A DNA stretch of 64,000 nucleotides from Mesorhizobium huakuii (GTDB taxonomy: Bacteria; Pseudomonadota; Alphaproteobacteria; Rhizobiales; Rhizobiaceae), in assembly GCF_014189455.1 (NCBI RefSeq), contig NZ_CP050296.1, positions 5,018,001 through 5,082,000 on the forward strand, read 5' to 3'. The notes beneath the pieces are model-generated. The model worked only from the letters and a program-made list of their open reading frames with translations, was not told the origin of the DNA and searched no databases. A program made the translations under genes and the position numbers. Below, piece after piece: positions 25,981 to 38,320 of the stretch (the stretch's first letter is position 1; each line of letters opens with the position of its first letter).

Positions 25981-26763
25981 ATGACCCAGGAACCCATCCT
26001 TACCGCGCGTGGCCTGGTCAAGCGCTATGGCCGCGTCACCGCTCTCGACAATGCCGACTTCGACCTTTATCCCGGCGAAATCCTTGCCGTCATTGGTGAC
26101 AACGGCGCCGGAAAGTCGTCGCTCATCAAGGCGATTTCCGGCGCGGCCGTGCCCGACGAAGGTGAAATCCGGCTTGAAGGCAAAGCCGTTTCCTTCAAAT
26201 CACCGATGGAGGCCCGCGAAGCCGGTATCGAGACGGTCTACCAGAACCTCGCTTTGTCGCCGGCACTGTCGATCGCCGACAACATGTTCCTCGGCCGCGA
26301 GATCCGCAAACCCGGCTTCCTCGGCCAGTGGTTGCGTATGCTCGACCGCCCGGCGATGGAAAAGCGCGCCCGCGACAAACTCACCGAACTTGGCCTGATG
26401 ACCATCCAGAACATCAGCCAGGCGGTGGAGACGCTCTCGGGCGGCCAGCGCCAAGGCGTGGCGGTGGCGCGCGCCGCTGCCTTCGGCAGCCGCGTGGTGA
26501 TCATGGACGAACCGACGGCCGCCCTTGGCGTCAAGGAAAGCCGCCGCGTGCTCGAACTGATCCTCGACGTCAAGAAGCGCGGCCTGCCGATCGTGCTGAT
26601 CTCACACAACATGCCGCATGTCTTCGAGGTGGCCGATCGTATCCACATTCACCGCCTGGGTCGTCGCCTGTGCGTCATCGATCCCAAGCAATATACGATG
26701 TCCGATGCCGTCGCCTTCATGACCGGCGCGAAGGCACCTCCGGAGGCTGCACTCGCCGCCTGA
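25981..26763 (+). CDS. frcA: Sugar ABC importer ATPase, FrcA-like
   Basis: A single-domain ATPase of 260 residues that energises FrcC. Walker A is GDNGAGKSS (39-47), the signature LSGGQRQ (152-158) and Walker B VVIMDEP (172-178). Most carbohydrate importers of this class have a double-length ATPase (RbsA type), so the single-domain form is a mark of the Frc system. The start at 25981 is two bases after the frcC stop; longer in-frame readings overlap frcC and are unlikely. Unlike in Sinorhizobium, no kinase follows it: the kinase lies in the divergent operon. Confidence 0.93.
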   Translation: MTQEPILTARGLVKRYGRVTALDNADFDLYPGEILAVIGDNGAGKSSLIKAISGAAVPDEGEIRLEGKAVSFKSPMEAREAGIETVYQNLALSPALSIADNMFLGREIRKPGFLGQWLRMLDRPAMEKRARDKLTELGLMTIQNISQAVETLSGGQRQGVAVARAAAFGSRVVIMDEPTAALGVKESRRVLELILDVKKRGLPIVLISHNMPHVFEVADRIHIHRLGRRLCVIDPKQYTMSDAVAFMTGAKAPPEAALAA

Positions 26764-26894
26764 TTGTCAAATTGCCGCAGGGTAAGCCGGCGCACGCTCA
26801 TCTAAATCGATTGAATATATGTTGCAATGCAGTAACATGGGCTGGGATGAATGGTGAAAGCCGGTATGATCATTGCAACCGCACGAGAGGCAGC

Positions 26895-29363
26895 ATGACG
26901 CGCGCGATGACATCCGAAACTCTTCCTCCACTGCTCGAAAATCCTGATCCGAAGACGCTCGCAAGGGAAGTCTTGGTGGCCCTCAAATACCGGGTCGGCA
27001 AGGACACCACCGTCGCGACCCAGTACGACTGGCTGACGGCTTCGATCAAGGTCGTGCGCGACCGCATCGTCGATCGCTGGATGCAGGCAACGAAAGAGGC
27101 CTACGACCAGCAGGAAAAGCGCGTCTACTATTTGTCGCTGGAGTTCCTCATCGGCCGCCTGATGCGTGACGCCTTCTCCAATCTTGGCCTGATGGCCAAT
27201 ATGCGCGAGGCGCTGTCGTCGCTCGGCGTCGACCTCGATCTCATCGCTGCGCTCGAACCCGATGCCGCGCTCGGCAATGGCGGCCTTGGCCGGCTCGCTG
27301 CCTGCTTCATGGAAAGCATGGCGACCGTCGACATTCCGGCGCATGGCTACGGCATCCGCTACGCCAACGGCATGTTCCGCCAGGAGATTCAGGGAGGCTG
27401 GCAGGTCGAACTGCCCGAGACATGGCTCGACCACGGCAACCCCTGGGAATTCGAACGGCGCGAACGCTCCTTCGAAGTCGGATTCGGCGGTTCGGTGGAG
27501 TCCATCACCTCGAAGGACGGCCGGCTCGAGCGTCACGTCTGGAAGCCGACCGAACATGTCCTTGCTGTCGCCTACGACACGCCTGTCGTCGGCTGGCGGG
27601 GCAACCGCGTCAACACGCTGCGGCTGTGGTCGGGCATGCCGGTCGATCCGATCCTGCTCGACAAGTTCAATGCCGGCGACCACATTGGCGCGCTCGCCGA
27701 AAGCAACAAGGCCGACGCACTGTCGCGCGTGCTTTACCCCGCCGATTCCCACATGGCCGGGCAGGAGCTCAGGCTGCGGCAGGAGTACTTCTTCTCCACC
27801 GCCTCGCTGCAGGACATCGTGCAGCGCCATCTCAGCCAGTATGGCGACCTGAAGTCGCTGCCCGACAAGGCGGCGATCCACCTCAACGACACCCATCCGG
27901 CGATCGCCGTGCCGGAGCTGATGCGGCTCTTGATGGATGTCCACGGCATGGACTTCGATCTCGCCTGGGACATCACCAAGCGCACCTTCGGCTACACCAA
28001 CCACACGCTTCTTCCGGAGGCGCTGGAAAGCTGGCCGGTGCCGCTGTTCGAGCGGCTTTTGCCGCGCCATATGCAGATCGTCTACGCCATCAACGCGCAG
28101 GTGCTTCTGGAGGCGCGCGCCACCGACCAGTTCTCGGACGAGCAGATCAGCCGCATCTCGCTGATCCAGGAGAATGGCGACCGCCGCGTGCGCATGGGCA
28201 ACCTGGCCTTTGTCGGCTCGCACTCGATCAATGGTGTCTCGGCGCTGCATACCGAGTTGATGAAGGAAACGGTGTTCGCCGACCTGCACAAGCTCTATCC
28301 CGATCGCATCAACAACAAGACCAACGGCATCACGCCGCGGCGTTGGCTGATCCAGTGCAATCCTGGGCTGACCTCGCTCGCCCGTGAGGCGATCGGTGAC
28401 CGCTTTCTCGACGACATCGACGCCATCAAAGGGCTCGAGGGCTTTGCCGATGACAGCGCGTTCCGGGAAAAATTCGCGGGCGTCAAGCGGCAGAACAAGG
28501 TGCGGCTGGCCAATCTCGTCGCCGACCGGCTCGGCATCAAGGTCGACCCTTCGGCGTTGTTCGACATCCAGGTCAAGCGCATCCATGAATACAAGCGCCA
28601 GCTCCTGAACATCCTTGAGGCGATCGCGCTCTACGACCAGATCCGTTCGCATCCCGAACGCGACTGGATGCCGCGCGTGAAATTCTTCGGCGGCAAGGCG
28701 GCGCCCAGCTATCACAATGCCAAGCTGATCATCAAACTCGCCAACGATGTCGCCAAGGTCATCAACCGTGATCCGGCGGTGCGTGGCTTGCTGAAAGTGG
28801 TGTTCGTGCCGAACTACAATGTCAGCCTGGCCGAAATCATGATGCCGGCCGCCGACCTGTCCGAGCAGATCTCGACCGCGGGCATGGAAGCGTCGGGCAC
28901 CGGCAACATGAAGTTCGCGCTGAACGGTGCGCTGACCATCGGCACGCTCGACGGCGCCAATGTCGAGATCAAGGAATGCGTCGGCGACGACAACATCTTC
29001 ATCTTCGGCCTGACGACGGCCGAAGTCGCCGAGCGGCGCAACAATGGCTACAACCCGCGCGCCGTGATCGAGGGCTCGTCCGAACTGGCGCAGGCCGTGG
29101 CCGCTGTTTCGTCCGGCGTCTTCTCGCCCGATGATCCCAATCGCTACCGCGACCTGATCAACGGCCTCTACGACAGCGACTGGTTCATGGTCGCCGCCGA
29201 TTTCGATGCCTACGCCGCCGCCCAACGCGATGTCGACGCTGTCTGGCGTAACAGCCCCGACTGGTATGCCAGGGCAATCCGCAATGTCGCGCGCGTCGGC
29301 TGGTTCTCGTCCGATCGCACGATCCGCCAATACGCGAAAGAAATCTGGAACGTGCCTGCCTGA
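26895..29363 (+). CDS. glgP: Glycogen phosphorylase
   Basis: A PLP-dependent phosphorylase of 822 residues that releases glucose-1-phosphate from glycogen chain ends in the cytoplasm. Family blocks are DAALGNGGLGRLAACFMES, GYGIRYANGMFRQ, HLNDTHPAIAVPELMR, and the PLP-site EASGTGNMKFALNGALTIG with Lys673. The ATG at 26895 follows gagaggcagc; an ATG four codons later is possible. The long in-frame extension upstream overlaps frcA and has no family similarity. It heads a glycogen gene set, spaced about 105 bases from glgB. Confidence 0.95.
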   Translation: MTRAMTSETLPPLLENPDPKTLAREVLVALKYRVGKDTTVATQYDWLTASIKVVRDRIVDRWMQATKEAYDQQEKRVYYLSLEFLIGRLMRDAFSNLGLMANMREALSSLGVDLDLIAALEPDAALGNGGLGRLAACFMESMATVDIPAHGYGIRYANGMFRQEIQGGWQVELPETWLDHGNPWEFERRERSFEVGFGGSVESITSKDGRLERHVWKPTEHVLAVAYDTPVVGWRGNRVNTLRLWSGMPVDPILLDKFNAGDHIGALAESNKADALSRVLYPADSHMAGQELRLRQEYFFSTASLQDIVQRHLSQYGDLKSLPDKAAIHLNDTHPAIAVPELMRLLMDVHGMDFDLAWDITKRTFGYTNHTLLPEALESWPVPLFERLLPRHMQIVYAINAQVLLEARATDQFSDEQISRISLIQENGDRRVRMGNLAFVGSHSINGVSALHTELMKETVFADLHKLYPDRINNKTNGITPRRWLIQCNPGLTSLAREAIGDRFLDDIDAIKGLEGFADDSAFREKFAGVKRQNKVRLANLVADRLGIKVDPSALFDIQVKRIHEYKRQLLNILEAIALYDQIRSHPERDWMPRVKFFGGKAAPSYHNAKLIIKLANDVAKVINRDPAVRGLLKVVFVPNYNVSLAEIMMPAADLSEQISTAGMEASGTGNMKFALNGALTIGTLDGANVEIKECVGDDNIFIFGLTTAEVAERRNNGYNPRAVIEGSSELAQAVAAVSSGVFSPDDPNRYRDLINGLYDSDWFMVAADFDAYAAAQRDVDAVWRNSPDWYARAIRNVARVGWFSSDRTIRQYAKEIWNVPA

Positions 29364-29468
29364 TGTGATTGCATGAGGCCACGAACAATGTGGTCCCGGT
29401 GACGTGGGTTGATTGCCAACCCGCATCGCCAGAACAAACACCTGGTGCCCTGGGAGGGACACTGCCTG

Positions 29469-31682
29469 ATGAGGAAGCCGCGCGCGACCGCTGCGACAAG
29501 CGGGCCGGACGGACTGGCGCCAGCCAGCGATGTTGCGGCGATTGTTGCCGGCACGCATGGAGATTCGTTTGCGGTCCTCGGTGTCCATGAGGTCGGCAAA
29601 AGCCTGTTTGCGCGTTGCTTCGTTCCGCATGCCGAGACCGTCACCGCCTATACGCTGACGGGCCTCGAGGCCGGTCAATTATCGAGGCGAGACGATGCCG
29701 GCTTCTTCGAAGGGCAGTTGACGATCAAGAAACGGCAGCCGCTGCGCTACCATGCGCGCAATGCCGGCGGCGACTGGTGGCTGACCGATCCCTATTCGTT
29801 CGGCCCGGTGCTCGGGCCTCTAGATGACTACTATATCGCCGAGGGATCGCATCTCAGGCTCTTCGACAAGCTTGGCGCGCATGTCATCGAGCATGAAGGC
29901 GCCACCGGCGTGCATTTCGCCGTCTGGGCGCCCAATGCAAAACGCGTCTCGGTGGTCGGCGATTTCAACGACTGGGATGGCCGCCGCCACACGATGCGCG
30001 ACCGCCGCGACACCGGCATATGGGAGGTATTCATCCCCGACACCGGCGCCGGGCGGCCCTACAAATACGAGATCATCGGCCCCGACGGCGTCAGGCTGCC
30101 GCTGAAGGCTGACCCGTTTGCGTTCAAATCCGAACTGCGTCCGGCCACGGCTTCTGTCGTTGCCGTGCCGCCGGCGCATGAATGGGGCGATGAGGCGCAC
30201 CGCAATTTCTGGCGCAATGCCGATCACCGGCGCGAAGCGATCTCTATCTACGAGGTCCATGCCGGCTCCTGGCAGCTTCGCGACGACGGCACGTTCCTGT
30301 CGTGGGACGAACTGGCTGACCGGCTGATCCCCTATGCGGTCGAGACCGGCTTCACCCATATCGAATTCATGCCGATCTCCGAACATCCCTATGACCCGTC
30401 ATGGGGTTATCAGACAACCGGTCTTTATGCGCCGTCGGCCCGCTTCGGCGATCCGGACGGCTTTGCCCGTTTCGTCGACGGCGCGCACCGCGCCGGCGTC
30501 GGCGTCATCCTCGACTGGGTGCCGGCGCATTTCCCGGTCGACGCGCATGGCCTGGCCCATTTCGACGGAACCGCGCTTTATGAGCATGCCGATCCGCGCA
30601 AGGGCTTCCATCCCGACTGGAACACCGCGATCTACAATTTCGGCCGCCGCGAGGTGATATCGTTCCTCGTCAACAACGCGCTGTTCTGGGCCGAGAAATA
30701 TCATGTCGACGGTTTGCGCGTCGATGCGGTCGCCTCGATGCTCTACCTCGACTATTCGCGCAAGGCCGGCGAGTGGATCCCCAATGAGAAGGGCGGCCGC
30801 GAAAACCTCGAAGCGGTCTCTTTCCTGCAGAAGATGAACAAGGAGGTCTACGGCCACCATCCCGGCGTCATGACCATCGCCGAGGAATCGACCTCATGGC
30901 CGAAGGTCTCGGCTCCGGTGCATGAAGGCGGGCTGGGCTTCGGCTTCAAGTGGAACATGGGCTTCATGCACGACACGCTGGAGTATTTTGCCAAGGAGCC
31001 GATTTTCCGCAAGCACCACCACAACGACCTGACCTTCGGCCTGACCTACGCCTTCTCGGAGAATTTCGTGCTGCCGCTCTCGCATGACGAGGTCGTGCAC
31101 GGCAAAGGCACGCTGCTGGGCAAGATGGCCGGCGACGACTGGCAGAAATTCGCGACCTTGCGGGCCTATTACGGGTTCATGTGGGGCTATCCCGGCAAGA
31201 AGCTCTTGTTCATGGGACAGGAGTTCGCGCAGCGCCGCGAATGGAGCGAGGCGCGCGCGCTCGACTGGAACCTGCTCGATTTCCGCCCGCATCGCGGCGT
31301 CTGGCAGACGGTGCGCGATCTCAACTATCTCTACCGCTCGCGCCCGGCGCTGCATGGCCGCGACTGCGAACCGGAAGGGTTTTCCTGGCTGATCGTCGAC
31401 GACAGCCAGAACTCGGTTTTCGCCTGGGTGCGCAACGCGCCGGGCGGCAGCCCGGTGGCGGTCATCTCCAACTTCACGCCGGTGCCGCGCGACAATTACC
31501 GCGTGCCGCTGCCCAAGGCGGGCAAGTGGCGCGAGATCATCAACACCGACGCATCCGAATATGGCGGCTCCGGCATGGGCAATGGCGGCATGGTCGAGGC
31601 AAGGGCGGAAGGCAAGAGCATTTCGGCAACGATGCTTCTGCCGCCGCTGTCGACAATCATGCTCGAACTCGTTGTCGACTGA
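29469..31682 (+). CDS. glgB: 1,4-alpha-glucan branching enzyme
   Basis: A GH13 branching enzyme of 737 residues, which cuts alpha-1,4 chains and rejoins them as alpha-1,6 branches. An N-terminal pair of beta domains (the second a CBM48-like segment, [20 protein letters not shown] at about 149-168) precedes the TIM barrel. The catalytic nucleophile is Asp419 in [13 protein letters not shown] and the acid is Glu472 in [19 protein letters not shown] is the third acidic site. The ATG at 29469 gives the usual length; the in-frame start at 29409 adds 20 residues without similarity. Confidence 0.95.
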   Translation: MRKPRATAATSGPDGLAPASDVAAIVAGTHGDSFAVLGVHEVGKSLFARCFVPHAETVTAYTLTGLEAGQLSRRDDAGFFEGQLTIKKRQPLRYHARNAGGDWWLTDPYSFGPVLGPLDDYYIAEGSHLRLFDKLGAHVIEHEGATGVHFAVWAPNAKRVSVVGDFNDWDGRRHTMRDRRDTGIWEVFIPDTGAGRPYKYEIIGPDGVRLPLKADPFAFKSELRPATASVVAVPPAHEWGDEAHRNFWRNADHRREAISIYEVHAGSWQLRDDGTFLSWDELADRLIPYAVETGFTHIEFMPISEHPYDPSWGYQTTGLYAPSARFGDPDGFARFVDGAHRAGVGVILDWVPAHFPVDAHGLAHFDGTALYEHADPRKGFHPDWNTAIYNFGRREVISFLVNNALFWAEKYHVDGLRVDAVASMLYLDYSRKAGEWIPNEKGGRENLEAVSFLQKMNKEVYGHHPGVMTIAEESTSWPKVSAPVHEGGLGFGFKWNMGFMHDTLEYFAKEPIFRKHHHNDLTFGLTYAFSENFVLPLSHDEVVHGKGTLLGKMAGDDWQKFATLRAYYGFMWGYPGKKLLFMGQEFAQRREWSEARALDWNLLDFRPHRGVWQTVRDLNYLYRSRPALHGRDCEPEGFSWLIVDDSQNSVFAWVRNAPGGSPVAVISNFTPVPRDNYRVPLPKAGKWREIINTDASEYGGSGMGNGGMVEARAEGKSISATMLLPPLSTIMLELVVD

Positions 31683-31736
31683 GCCCGTCAAGGCCGAGGT
31701 AACAGGGCGAGACTTGAGTAACTTGGGAGGGTAGAA

Positions 31737-33002
31737 ATGGCAGACTTGAAACGGACCCAGCCGCTGGCGCGCGATGCCATGGCCTATGTACTGGCCGGCG
31801 GCCGTGGCAGCCGCCTCAAGGAACTGACGGACCGTCGCGCCAAGCCGGCGGTCTATTTCGGCGGCAAGACGCGCATCATCGATTTCGCGCTCTCCAACGC
31901 GCTCAACTCGGGCATTCGCCGCCTCGGCGTCGCCACCCAGTACAAGGCGCATTCGCTGATCCGCCATTTGCAGCGCGGCTGGAACTTCCTGCGGCCCGAA
32001 CGAAACGAGAGTTTCGACATCCTGCCGGCCAGCCAGCGTGTCTCGGAAACGCAGTGGTATGAAGGCACGGCCGACGCCGTCTATCAGAACATCGACATCA
32101 TCGAGGCCTATGGCCCGGAATACATGGTCATCCTCGCCGGCGACCACATCTACAAGATGGACTATGAGCTGATGCTGCGTCAGCATGTCGACGCCGGCGC
32201 CGACGTCACGGTCGGCTGCCTCGAAGTGCCGCGCATGGAAGCGACCGGCTTCGGCGTCATGCATGTCGATGCCAAGGACAACATCATAGCCTTCGTCGAA
32301 AAGCCCGCCGATCCGCCCGGCATTCCAGGCAATCCGGACTTCGCTTTGGCCTCGATGGGCATCTACGTCTTCAAGACCAAGTTCCTGATGGAGCAGTTGC
32401 GCCGCGACGCCGCCGAGCCGGGCTCCAGCCGCGACTTCGGCAAGGACATCATCCCCTATATCGTCCAGCACGGTAAGGCGATCGCGCACCGCTTCACCAA
32501 GTCCTGCGTGCGTTCGACCGCCGAGAACGAAGCCTATTGGCGCGATGTCGGCACCGTCGACGCCTATTGGGAAGCCAATATCGACCTGACCGATATCACG
32601 CCGGAACTGGACCTCTACGACCGCGACTGGCCGATCTGGACCTATGCCGAGTTGAAGCCGCCGGCAAAATTCGTCCATGACGAGGATGGCCGACGCGGCT
32701 CGGCCGTCTCCTCCCTGGTCTCGGGCGATTGTATCGTCTCCGGCGCTTCGCTGAAGAAGAGCCTGATCTTCACCGGCGCGCGCATCAATTCCTATTCGAC
32801 GCTGGAAGAGGTCGTCATGCTGCCCGACGTTCATGTCGGCCGGAACGCAAAGTTGAAGCGCGTCGTCATCGACCACGGTGTAAGGATACCGGAGGGGCTG
32901 GTGGTCGGCCAGGATCCCGCTCTCGACGCCAAGCGCTTCCGCGTTTCGGAGAAAGGCATCTGCCTGATCACGCAGGACATGATCAACAAACTCGGGCTCT
33001 AG
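31737..33002 (+). CDS. glgC: Glucose-1-phosphate adenylyltransferase
   Basis: ADP-glucose pyrophosphorylase of 421 residues, the committed and allosterically controlled step of glycogen synthesis. The nucleotide-binding start [20 protein letters not shown] (about 17-36) and the substrate loop with [10 protein letters not shown] and FVEKP are present. The C-terminal beta-helix region includes [20 protein letters not shown] gggaggg precedes the ATG. Its TAG is inside the first arm of a palindromic element separating it from glgA. Confidence 0.96.
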   Translation: MADLKRTQPLARDAMAYVLAGGRGSRLKELTDRRAKPAVYFGGKTRIIDFALSNALNSGIRRLGVATQYKAHSLIRHLQRGWNFLRPERNESFDILPASQRVSETQWYEGTADAVYQNIDIIEAYGPEYMVILAGDHIYKMDYELMLRQHVDAGADVTVGCLEVPRMEATGFGVMHVDAKDNIIAFVEKPADPPGIPGNPDFALASMGIYVFKTKFLMEQLRRDAAEPGSSRDFGKDIIPYIVQHGKAIAHRFTKSCVRSTAENEAYWRDVGTVDAYWEANIDLTDITPELDLYDRDWPIWTYAELKPPAKFVHDEDGRRGSAVSSLVSGDCIVSGASLKKSLIFTGARINSYSTLEEVVMLPDVHVGRNAKLKRVVIDHGVRIPEGLVVGQDPALDAKRFRVSEKGICLITQDMINKLGL

Positions 33003-33050
33003 AGCAATTCCAGGAAAAGTGTGAGAACGGTTTTCCCACGGGAATTGCTC
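33002..33050. repeat. Small palindromic intergenic element (glgC-glgA)
   Basis: Ten-base perfect arms, gagcaattcc and ggaattgctc, enclose a second inverted pair, ggaaaa / ttttcc. The layout resembles a palindrome seen repeatedly between genes in Mesorhizobium and relatives. In mRNA it would fold into a hairpin between glgC and glgA. Copy number cannot be tested here. Confidence 0.65.
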
Positions 33051-33072
33051 AAAACAGGATCGGGATAGACGC

Positions 33073-34518
33073 ATGCAGGTTCTGTCGGTCACGCCCGAGA
33101 TTTTCCCGCTGATTAAAACCGGCGGACTTGCCGACGTGACCGGCGCGCTGCCCATCGCGCTTGCTGCCAAGGGCGTGACCATGCGTACGCTCATTCCCGG
33201 CTTTCCCGTGGTGATGGACGCCTTCAAGAAAAAGAAGGCCGTTTACCAATATCCGCTGCTGCAGGGCGGCAAGGCTTCGATCCATGCCGTGCAGATCGCC
33301 GGGCTCGACCTGTTCGTGCTCGACGCGGCGCATCTCTTCGACCGTCCGGGCGGCCCCTACGGCAATGCTGCGGGCGCCGATTGGCCGGACAATTGGCGGC
33401 GTTTCGCAGCACTGAGCCAGGTTGGCGGCGATATCGCCGGCGGCGCCATCTCGGGCTATCAGCCTGACGTCGTCCACGCCCATGACTGGCAGTCGGCGAT
33501 GACGCTTGCCTATATGCGCTACGGCAAGGCGGTCGGCGTCCCATCGATGATGACCGTCCACAATCTCGCCTTCCAGGGCCAGTTCGGCGCCGGCATTTTC
33601 GGCGAGCTTGGCCTGCCGGCGGTTGCGATGGCGCTTGACGGCGTCGAATATTATGGCGGCGTCGGCTTCCTCAAGGCCGGCCTGCAGGCCGCCTGGGCAA
33701 TCACCACGGTGAGCCCCACCTATGCGCAGGAGATCCGCTCGCCGGAGTTCGGCATGGGCCTCGATGGCTTGATCAACATGCGCTCCAGCGATCTCTATGG
33801 CATCGTCAACGGCATCGACACCGCCATCTGGGATCCGGAGACGGACAAGCATCTGGTGTCGGACTATACGGCCGCCACGCTCAAGGCGCGGGCGCCGAAC
33901 AGGGCCGCCGTGGAGGAACGCTTCGGTCTCGATCGCGACGACAGCCCGATTGTCTGCGTCATCAGCCGGCTGACCTGGCAGAAAGGCATGGATATTTTAG
34001 CAACGGTGATCGATGGGGTCGTCGCGACGGGCGCGCGGCTGGCCATACTGGGCTCGGGTGACGCCGGCCTTGAAGGCGCGCTGCTTGCCGCTGCCGCACG
34101 CCACCGTGGCCGTATCGGCGTGGTCATCGGCTATGATGAAGGGCTGTCGCACACAATGCAGGGCGGTTGCGACGCCATCATCATCCCGTCACGCTTCGAA
34201 CCCTGCGGACTGACGCAGCTTTATGGCCTGCGCTACGGCTGCGTGCCGGTTGTCGCCCGCACCGGCGGCCTTGCCGACACCATCATCGACGCCAACGAGG
34301 CGGCGATGGCGGCCGGCGTGGCGACCGGGTTCCAGTTCGCTCCCAACAATGGCGGTGCGATGCTGCACGCCATACGCCGCCTTGCCGACGCCTATGCCAA
34401 TCCGCGCGCCTTCGAGACCATCCAGCGCCAGGGCATGAAGTCCGACGTGTCGTGGGACCGAAGTGCGGAAAAATACATCGAACTCTATCGCTTGCTGCTT
34501 TCGAAAAGGGTTGCCTGA
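33073..34518 (+). CDS. glgA: Glycogen synthase (ADP-glucose)
   Basis: A GT5 glycogen synthase of 481 residues that extends alpha-1,4-glucan from ADP-glucose. The ADP-glucose site KTGGLADV is at 15-22, with VHAHDWQS and [10 protein letters not shown] in the N-terminal half. The C-terminal half has [10 protein letters not shown] and [20 protein letters not shown] with the catalytic Glu. The gene begins 22 bases after the palindromic element and is followed by pgm after three bases. Confidence 0.96.
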   Translation: MQVLSVTPEIFPLIKTGGLADVTGALPIALAAKGVTMRTLIPGFPVVMDAFKKKKAVYQYPLLQGGKASIHAVQIAGLDLFVLDAAHLFDRPGGPYGNAAGADWPDNWRRFAALSQVGGDIAGGAISGYQPDVVHAHDWQSAMTLAYMRYGKAVGVPSMMTVHNLAFQGQFGAGIFGELGLPAVAMALDGVEYYGGVGFLKAGLQAAWAITTVSPTYAQEIRSPEFGMGLDGLINMRSSDLYGIVNGIDTAIWDPETDKHLVSDYTAATLKARAPNRAAVEERFGLDRDDSPIVCVISRLTWQKGMDILATVIDGVVATGARLAILGSGDAGLEGALLAAAARHRGRIGVVIGYDEGLSHTMQGGCDAIIIPSRFEPCGLTQLYGLRYGCVPVVARTGGLADTIIDANEAAMAAGVATGFQFAPNNGGAMLHAIRRLADAYANPRAFETIQRQGMKSDVSWDRSAEKYIELYRLLLSKRVA

Positions 34519-36150
<1,632 letters not shown>

Positions 36151-36170
36151 GGGTGGCGGTGCGCGTCTTT

Positions 36171-36312
36171 CCTTCTCCCCTTGTGGGAGAAGGTGGATCG
36201 GCGCGCAGCGCCGAGACGGATGAGGGGTGCGCGAAGGATCGCCGTCCTTGCCAAGCTGGAGCACCCCTCATCCGTCGCCTTCGGCGACACCTTCTCCCAC
36301 AAGGGGAGAAGG
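36171..36312. repeat. Mosaic palindromic element between pgm and glgX
   Basis: A 142-base element. Outer arms 36171-36195 and 36288-36312 are perfect 25-base inverted copies (ccttctccccttgtgggaga onward). Inner arms 36216-36230 and 36261-36275 are perfect 15-base inverted copies (acggatgaggggtgc). Structure and wording resemble RIME-type rhizobial intergenic mosaic elements. It ends eleven bases before the glgX start and would form a large hairpin in the transcript. Confidence 0.85.
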
Positions 36313-36322
36313 GCGAGCCCGC

Positions 36323-38320
36323 ATGACCCAACTCGGCGCCACCGTCACCCCAGAAGGCATCCGGTTCGCCGCCTGGTCCTCGTCGGCCCGTCGCCTCTGG
36401 GTCTCTATCTTCGACGGGCAGGGAAACCGCGAACTCGACCGGCTGGAACTGCAGCCGGAAGGCGAGGGTGTGCATGCGCTCTTCGTCTCCGGCCTTGCCG
36501 CGGGCACGCGGTACGGCTGTCGCGCCGATGGTGACTATGCGCCCGAGCGCGGGCTGTGGTTCGATCCCAACAAGCTGCTCGCCGATCCCTACGCCGTCGA
36601 AATCGACCGGCCCTATGTCTATCACTGGCGACTCGCCGCACGACGCAACGAGGGCGCCGACACCGCGCCGCTGATGCCCAAGGCCGTGGCGAAGGTCTTG
36701 CCCACAGTTCCTGTGCTGCCATCGCTGTTTCGTCCGGGCGGCCTGATCTACGAGCTGAATATCCACGCCTTCACCAAACTGCATCCAGACATTCCGGAAG
36801 AGCAGCGCGGTACGATCGCGGCGCTTGCTCATCCTGTCATCATCGAGCATCTGCAACGGCTCGGCGTGTCGGCCGTCGAACTGATGCCGGTGACGGCCTC
36901 GATCGACGAGCGGCACCTGCCGCCGCTGGGCCTGAGCAACGCCTGGGGCTACAATCCCGTCACCTTCATGGCGCTTGACCCGCGTCTCGCGCCCGGCGGC
37001 CTCAAGGAATTGCGCGACACCGTCGCCGCGCTGCGTCAAGCCGGCATCGGCACCATCCTCGATCTCGTCTTCAACCACACGGGCGAAAGCGACCGGCTGG
37101 GGCCGACGCTGTCGCTGCGCGGGCTCGACAATCAGGCCTATTACCGGCACCAGCCGGATGGCAGGCTGGTCAACGACACCGGCACCGGCAACACCGTCGC
37201 CTGCGACCATCCGGTGGTGCGGGACATGGTGCTCGACACGCTCCGACACTTTGTCCGCCTTGCCGGCGTCGACGGCTTCCGCTTTGATCTGGCGCCGGTG
37301 CTGGGCCGCGTTGACGGCGCCTTCGATCCGGCGGCGCCCTTGCTCTCGGCGATCGCCGGCGATCCCATTCTGGCCGATCGCGTTTTGATCGCCGAACCCT
37401 GGGATATCGGTCCTGACGGCTACCAGCTCGGCAACTTTCCGGCGCGCTTCCTTGAATGGAACGATCGTTATCGCGACGATGCCAGGCGCTTCTGGCGCGG
37501 CGATGCCGGCGCGGTGGGAGCCCTGGCGACACGGCTTGCCGGCTCGTCCGACGTTTTTGGCAAAACCGGTCAACCGGCCAGCCGCACGGTCAATTTCATC
37601 GCCGCTCATGACGGCATGACGCTGGCCGACATCGTCGCCTATGAGCGCAAGCACAACGCGGCCAATGGCGAGCAGAATCGCGACGGCCACAACGACAATC
37701 TGTCCTGGAACAATGGCGCCGAGGGCGAGACCGGCGACGCGGCGATCGCCGATGCCCGCTTCGGCGATCAGTGTGCGCTGCTCGCCACGCTGTTTGCCTC
37801 GCGCGGCACCATCATGCTGACCGCGGGCGACGAATTCGGCCGCACGCAGCGGGGCAACAACAACGCCTACGCGCAGGACAATGCCATCACCTGGCTCGAC
37901 TGGGCCGGCCGCGACCAGGCGCTGGAGCGCTACGCATCAGCGCTCGGCATGCTTCGTCGTGCCGTCCCGGCTTTCTCGGACACGCATTTCCTGACAGGAG
38001 AGCCGGCCGATGCAACAGGCATCCCCGACGTCGCCTGGTTGACCGAGACCGGCATGCCGCTTGCCGAGGCGGACTGGAACGACCCGGCACGGCACCGCCT
38101 CGTCATGCTATTGGGCGATGCAGGCGGCGGCCGCCTTGCCGTCATCATCAACGGCGATCGTCGCCAATGCGTCTTCGCCTTGCCCGTGCGGGAAGGGTTC
38201 GGATGGCAGCCGGCGATCGAAGCGCAGCCGATCGACCTTGCGCGGCCGCTGCCGGGTCGCAGCGTCCATTTCATGATCGAAGGTCTAGCCGCAAAGGGCC
38301 GCGCCGGGAAGGGTTCGTAA
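36323..38320 (+). CDS. glgX: Glycogen debranching enzyme
   Basis: A GH13 isoamylase-type debranching enzyme of 665 residues that cleaves alpha-1,6 branches of phosphorylase-limit glycogen. An N-terminal CBM48-like domain (GIRFAAWSSSARRLWVSIFD) precedes the barrel with FNHTGESDRLGP, GFRFDLAPVLGR (nucleophile Asp), LIAEPWDIGPDGYQLG (acid Glu) and FIAAHDGMTLADIV. The ATG at 36323 is chosen because the open frame before it runs through the palindromic element. The stop overlaps the next start (TAATG). Confidence 0.94.
   Translation: MTQLGATVTPEGIRFAAWSSSARRLWVSIFDGQGNRELDRLELQPEGEGVHALFVSGLAAGTRYGCRADGDYAPERGLWFDPNKLLADPYAVEIDRPYVYHWRLAARRNEGADTAPLMPKAVAKVLPTVPVLPSLFRPGGLIYELNIHAFTKLHPDIPEEQRGTIAALAHPVIIEHLQRLGVSAVELMPVTASIDERHLPPLGLSNAWGYNPVTFMALDPRLAPGGLKELRDTVAALRQAGIGTILDLVFNHTGESDRLGPTLSLRGLDNQAYYRHQPDGRLVNDTGTGNTVACDHPVVRDMVLDTLRHFVRLAGVDGFRFDLAPVLGRVDGAFDPAAPLLSAIAGDPILADRVLIAEPWDIGPDGYQLGNFPARFLEWNDRYRDDARRFWRGDAGAVGALATRLAGSSDVFGKTGQPASRTVNFIAAHDGMTLADIVAYERKHNAANGEQNRDGHNDNLSWNNGAEGETGDAAIADARFGDQCALLATLFASRGTIMLTAGDEFGRTQRGNNNAYAQDNAITWLDWAGRDQALERYASALGMLRRAVPAFSDTHFLTGEPADATGIPDVAWLTETGMPLAEADWNDPARHRLVMLLGDAGGGRLAVIINGDRRQCVFALPVREGFGWQPAIEAQPIDLARPLPGRSVHFMIEGLAAKGRAGKGS

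Noticed and set aside
26802..29678. 958-residue minus-strand frame
   Set aside because: Antisense to glycogen phosphorylase; no family motif.
30894..33227. 777-residue minus-strand frame
   Set aside because: Antisense to glgB and glgC, which carry all expected motifs.
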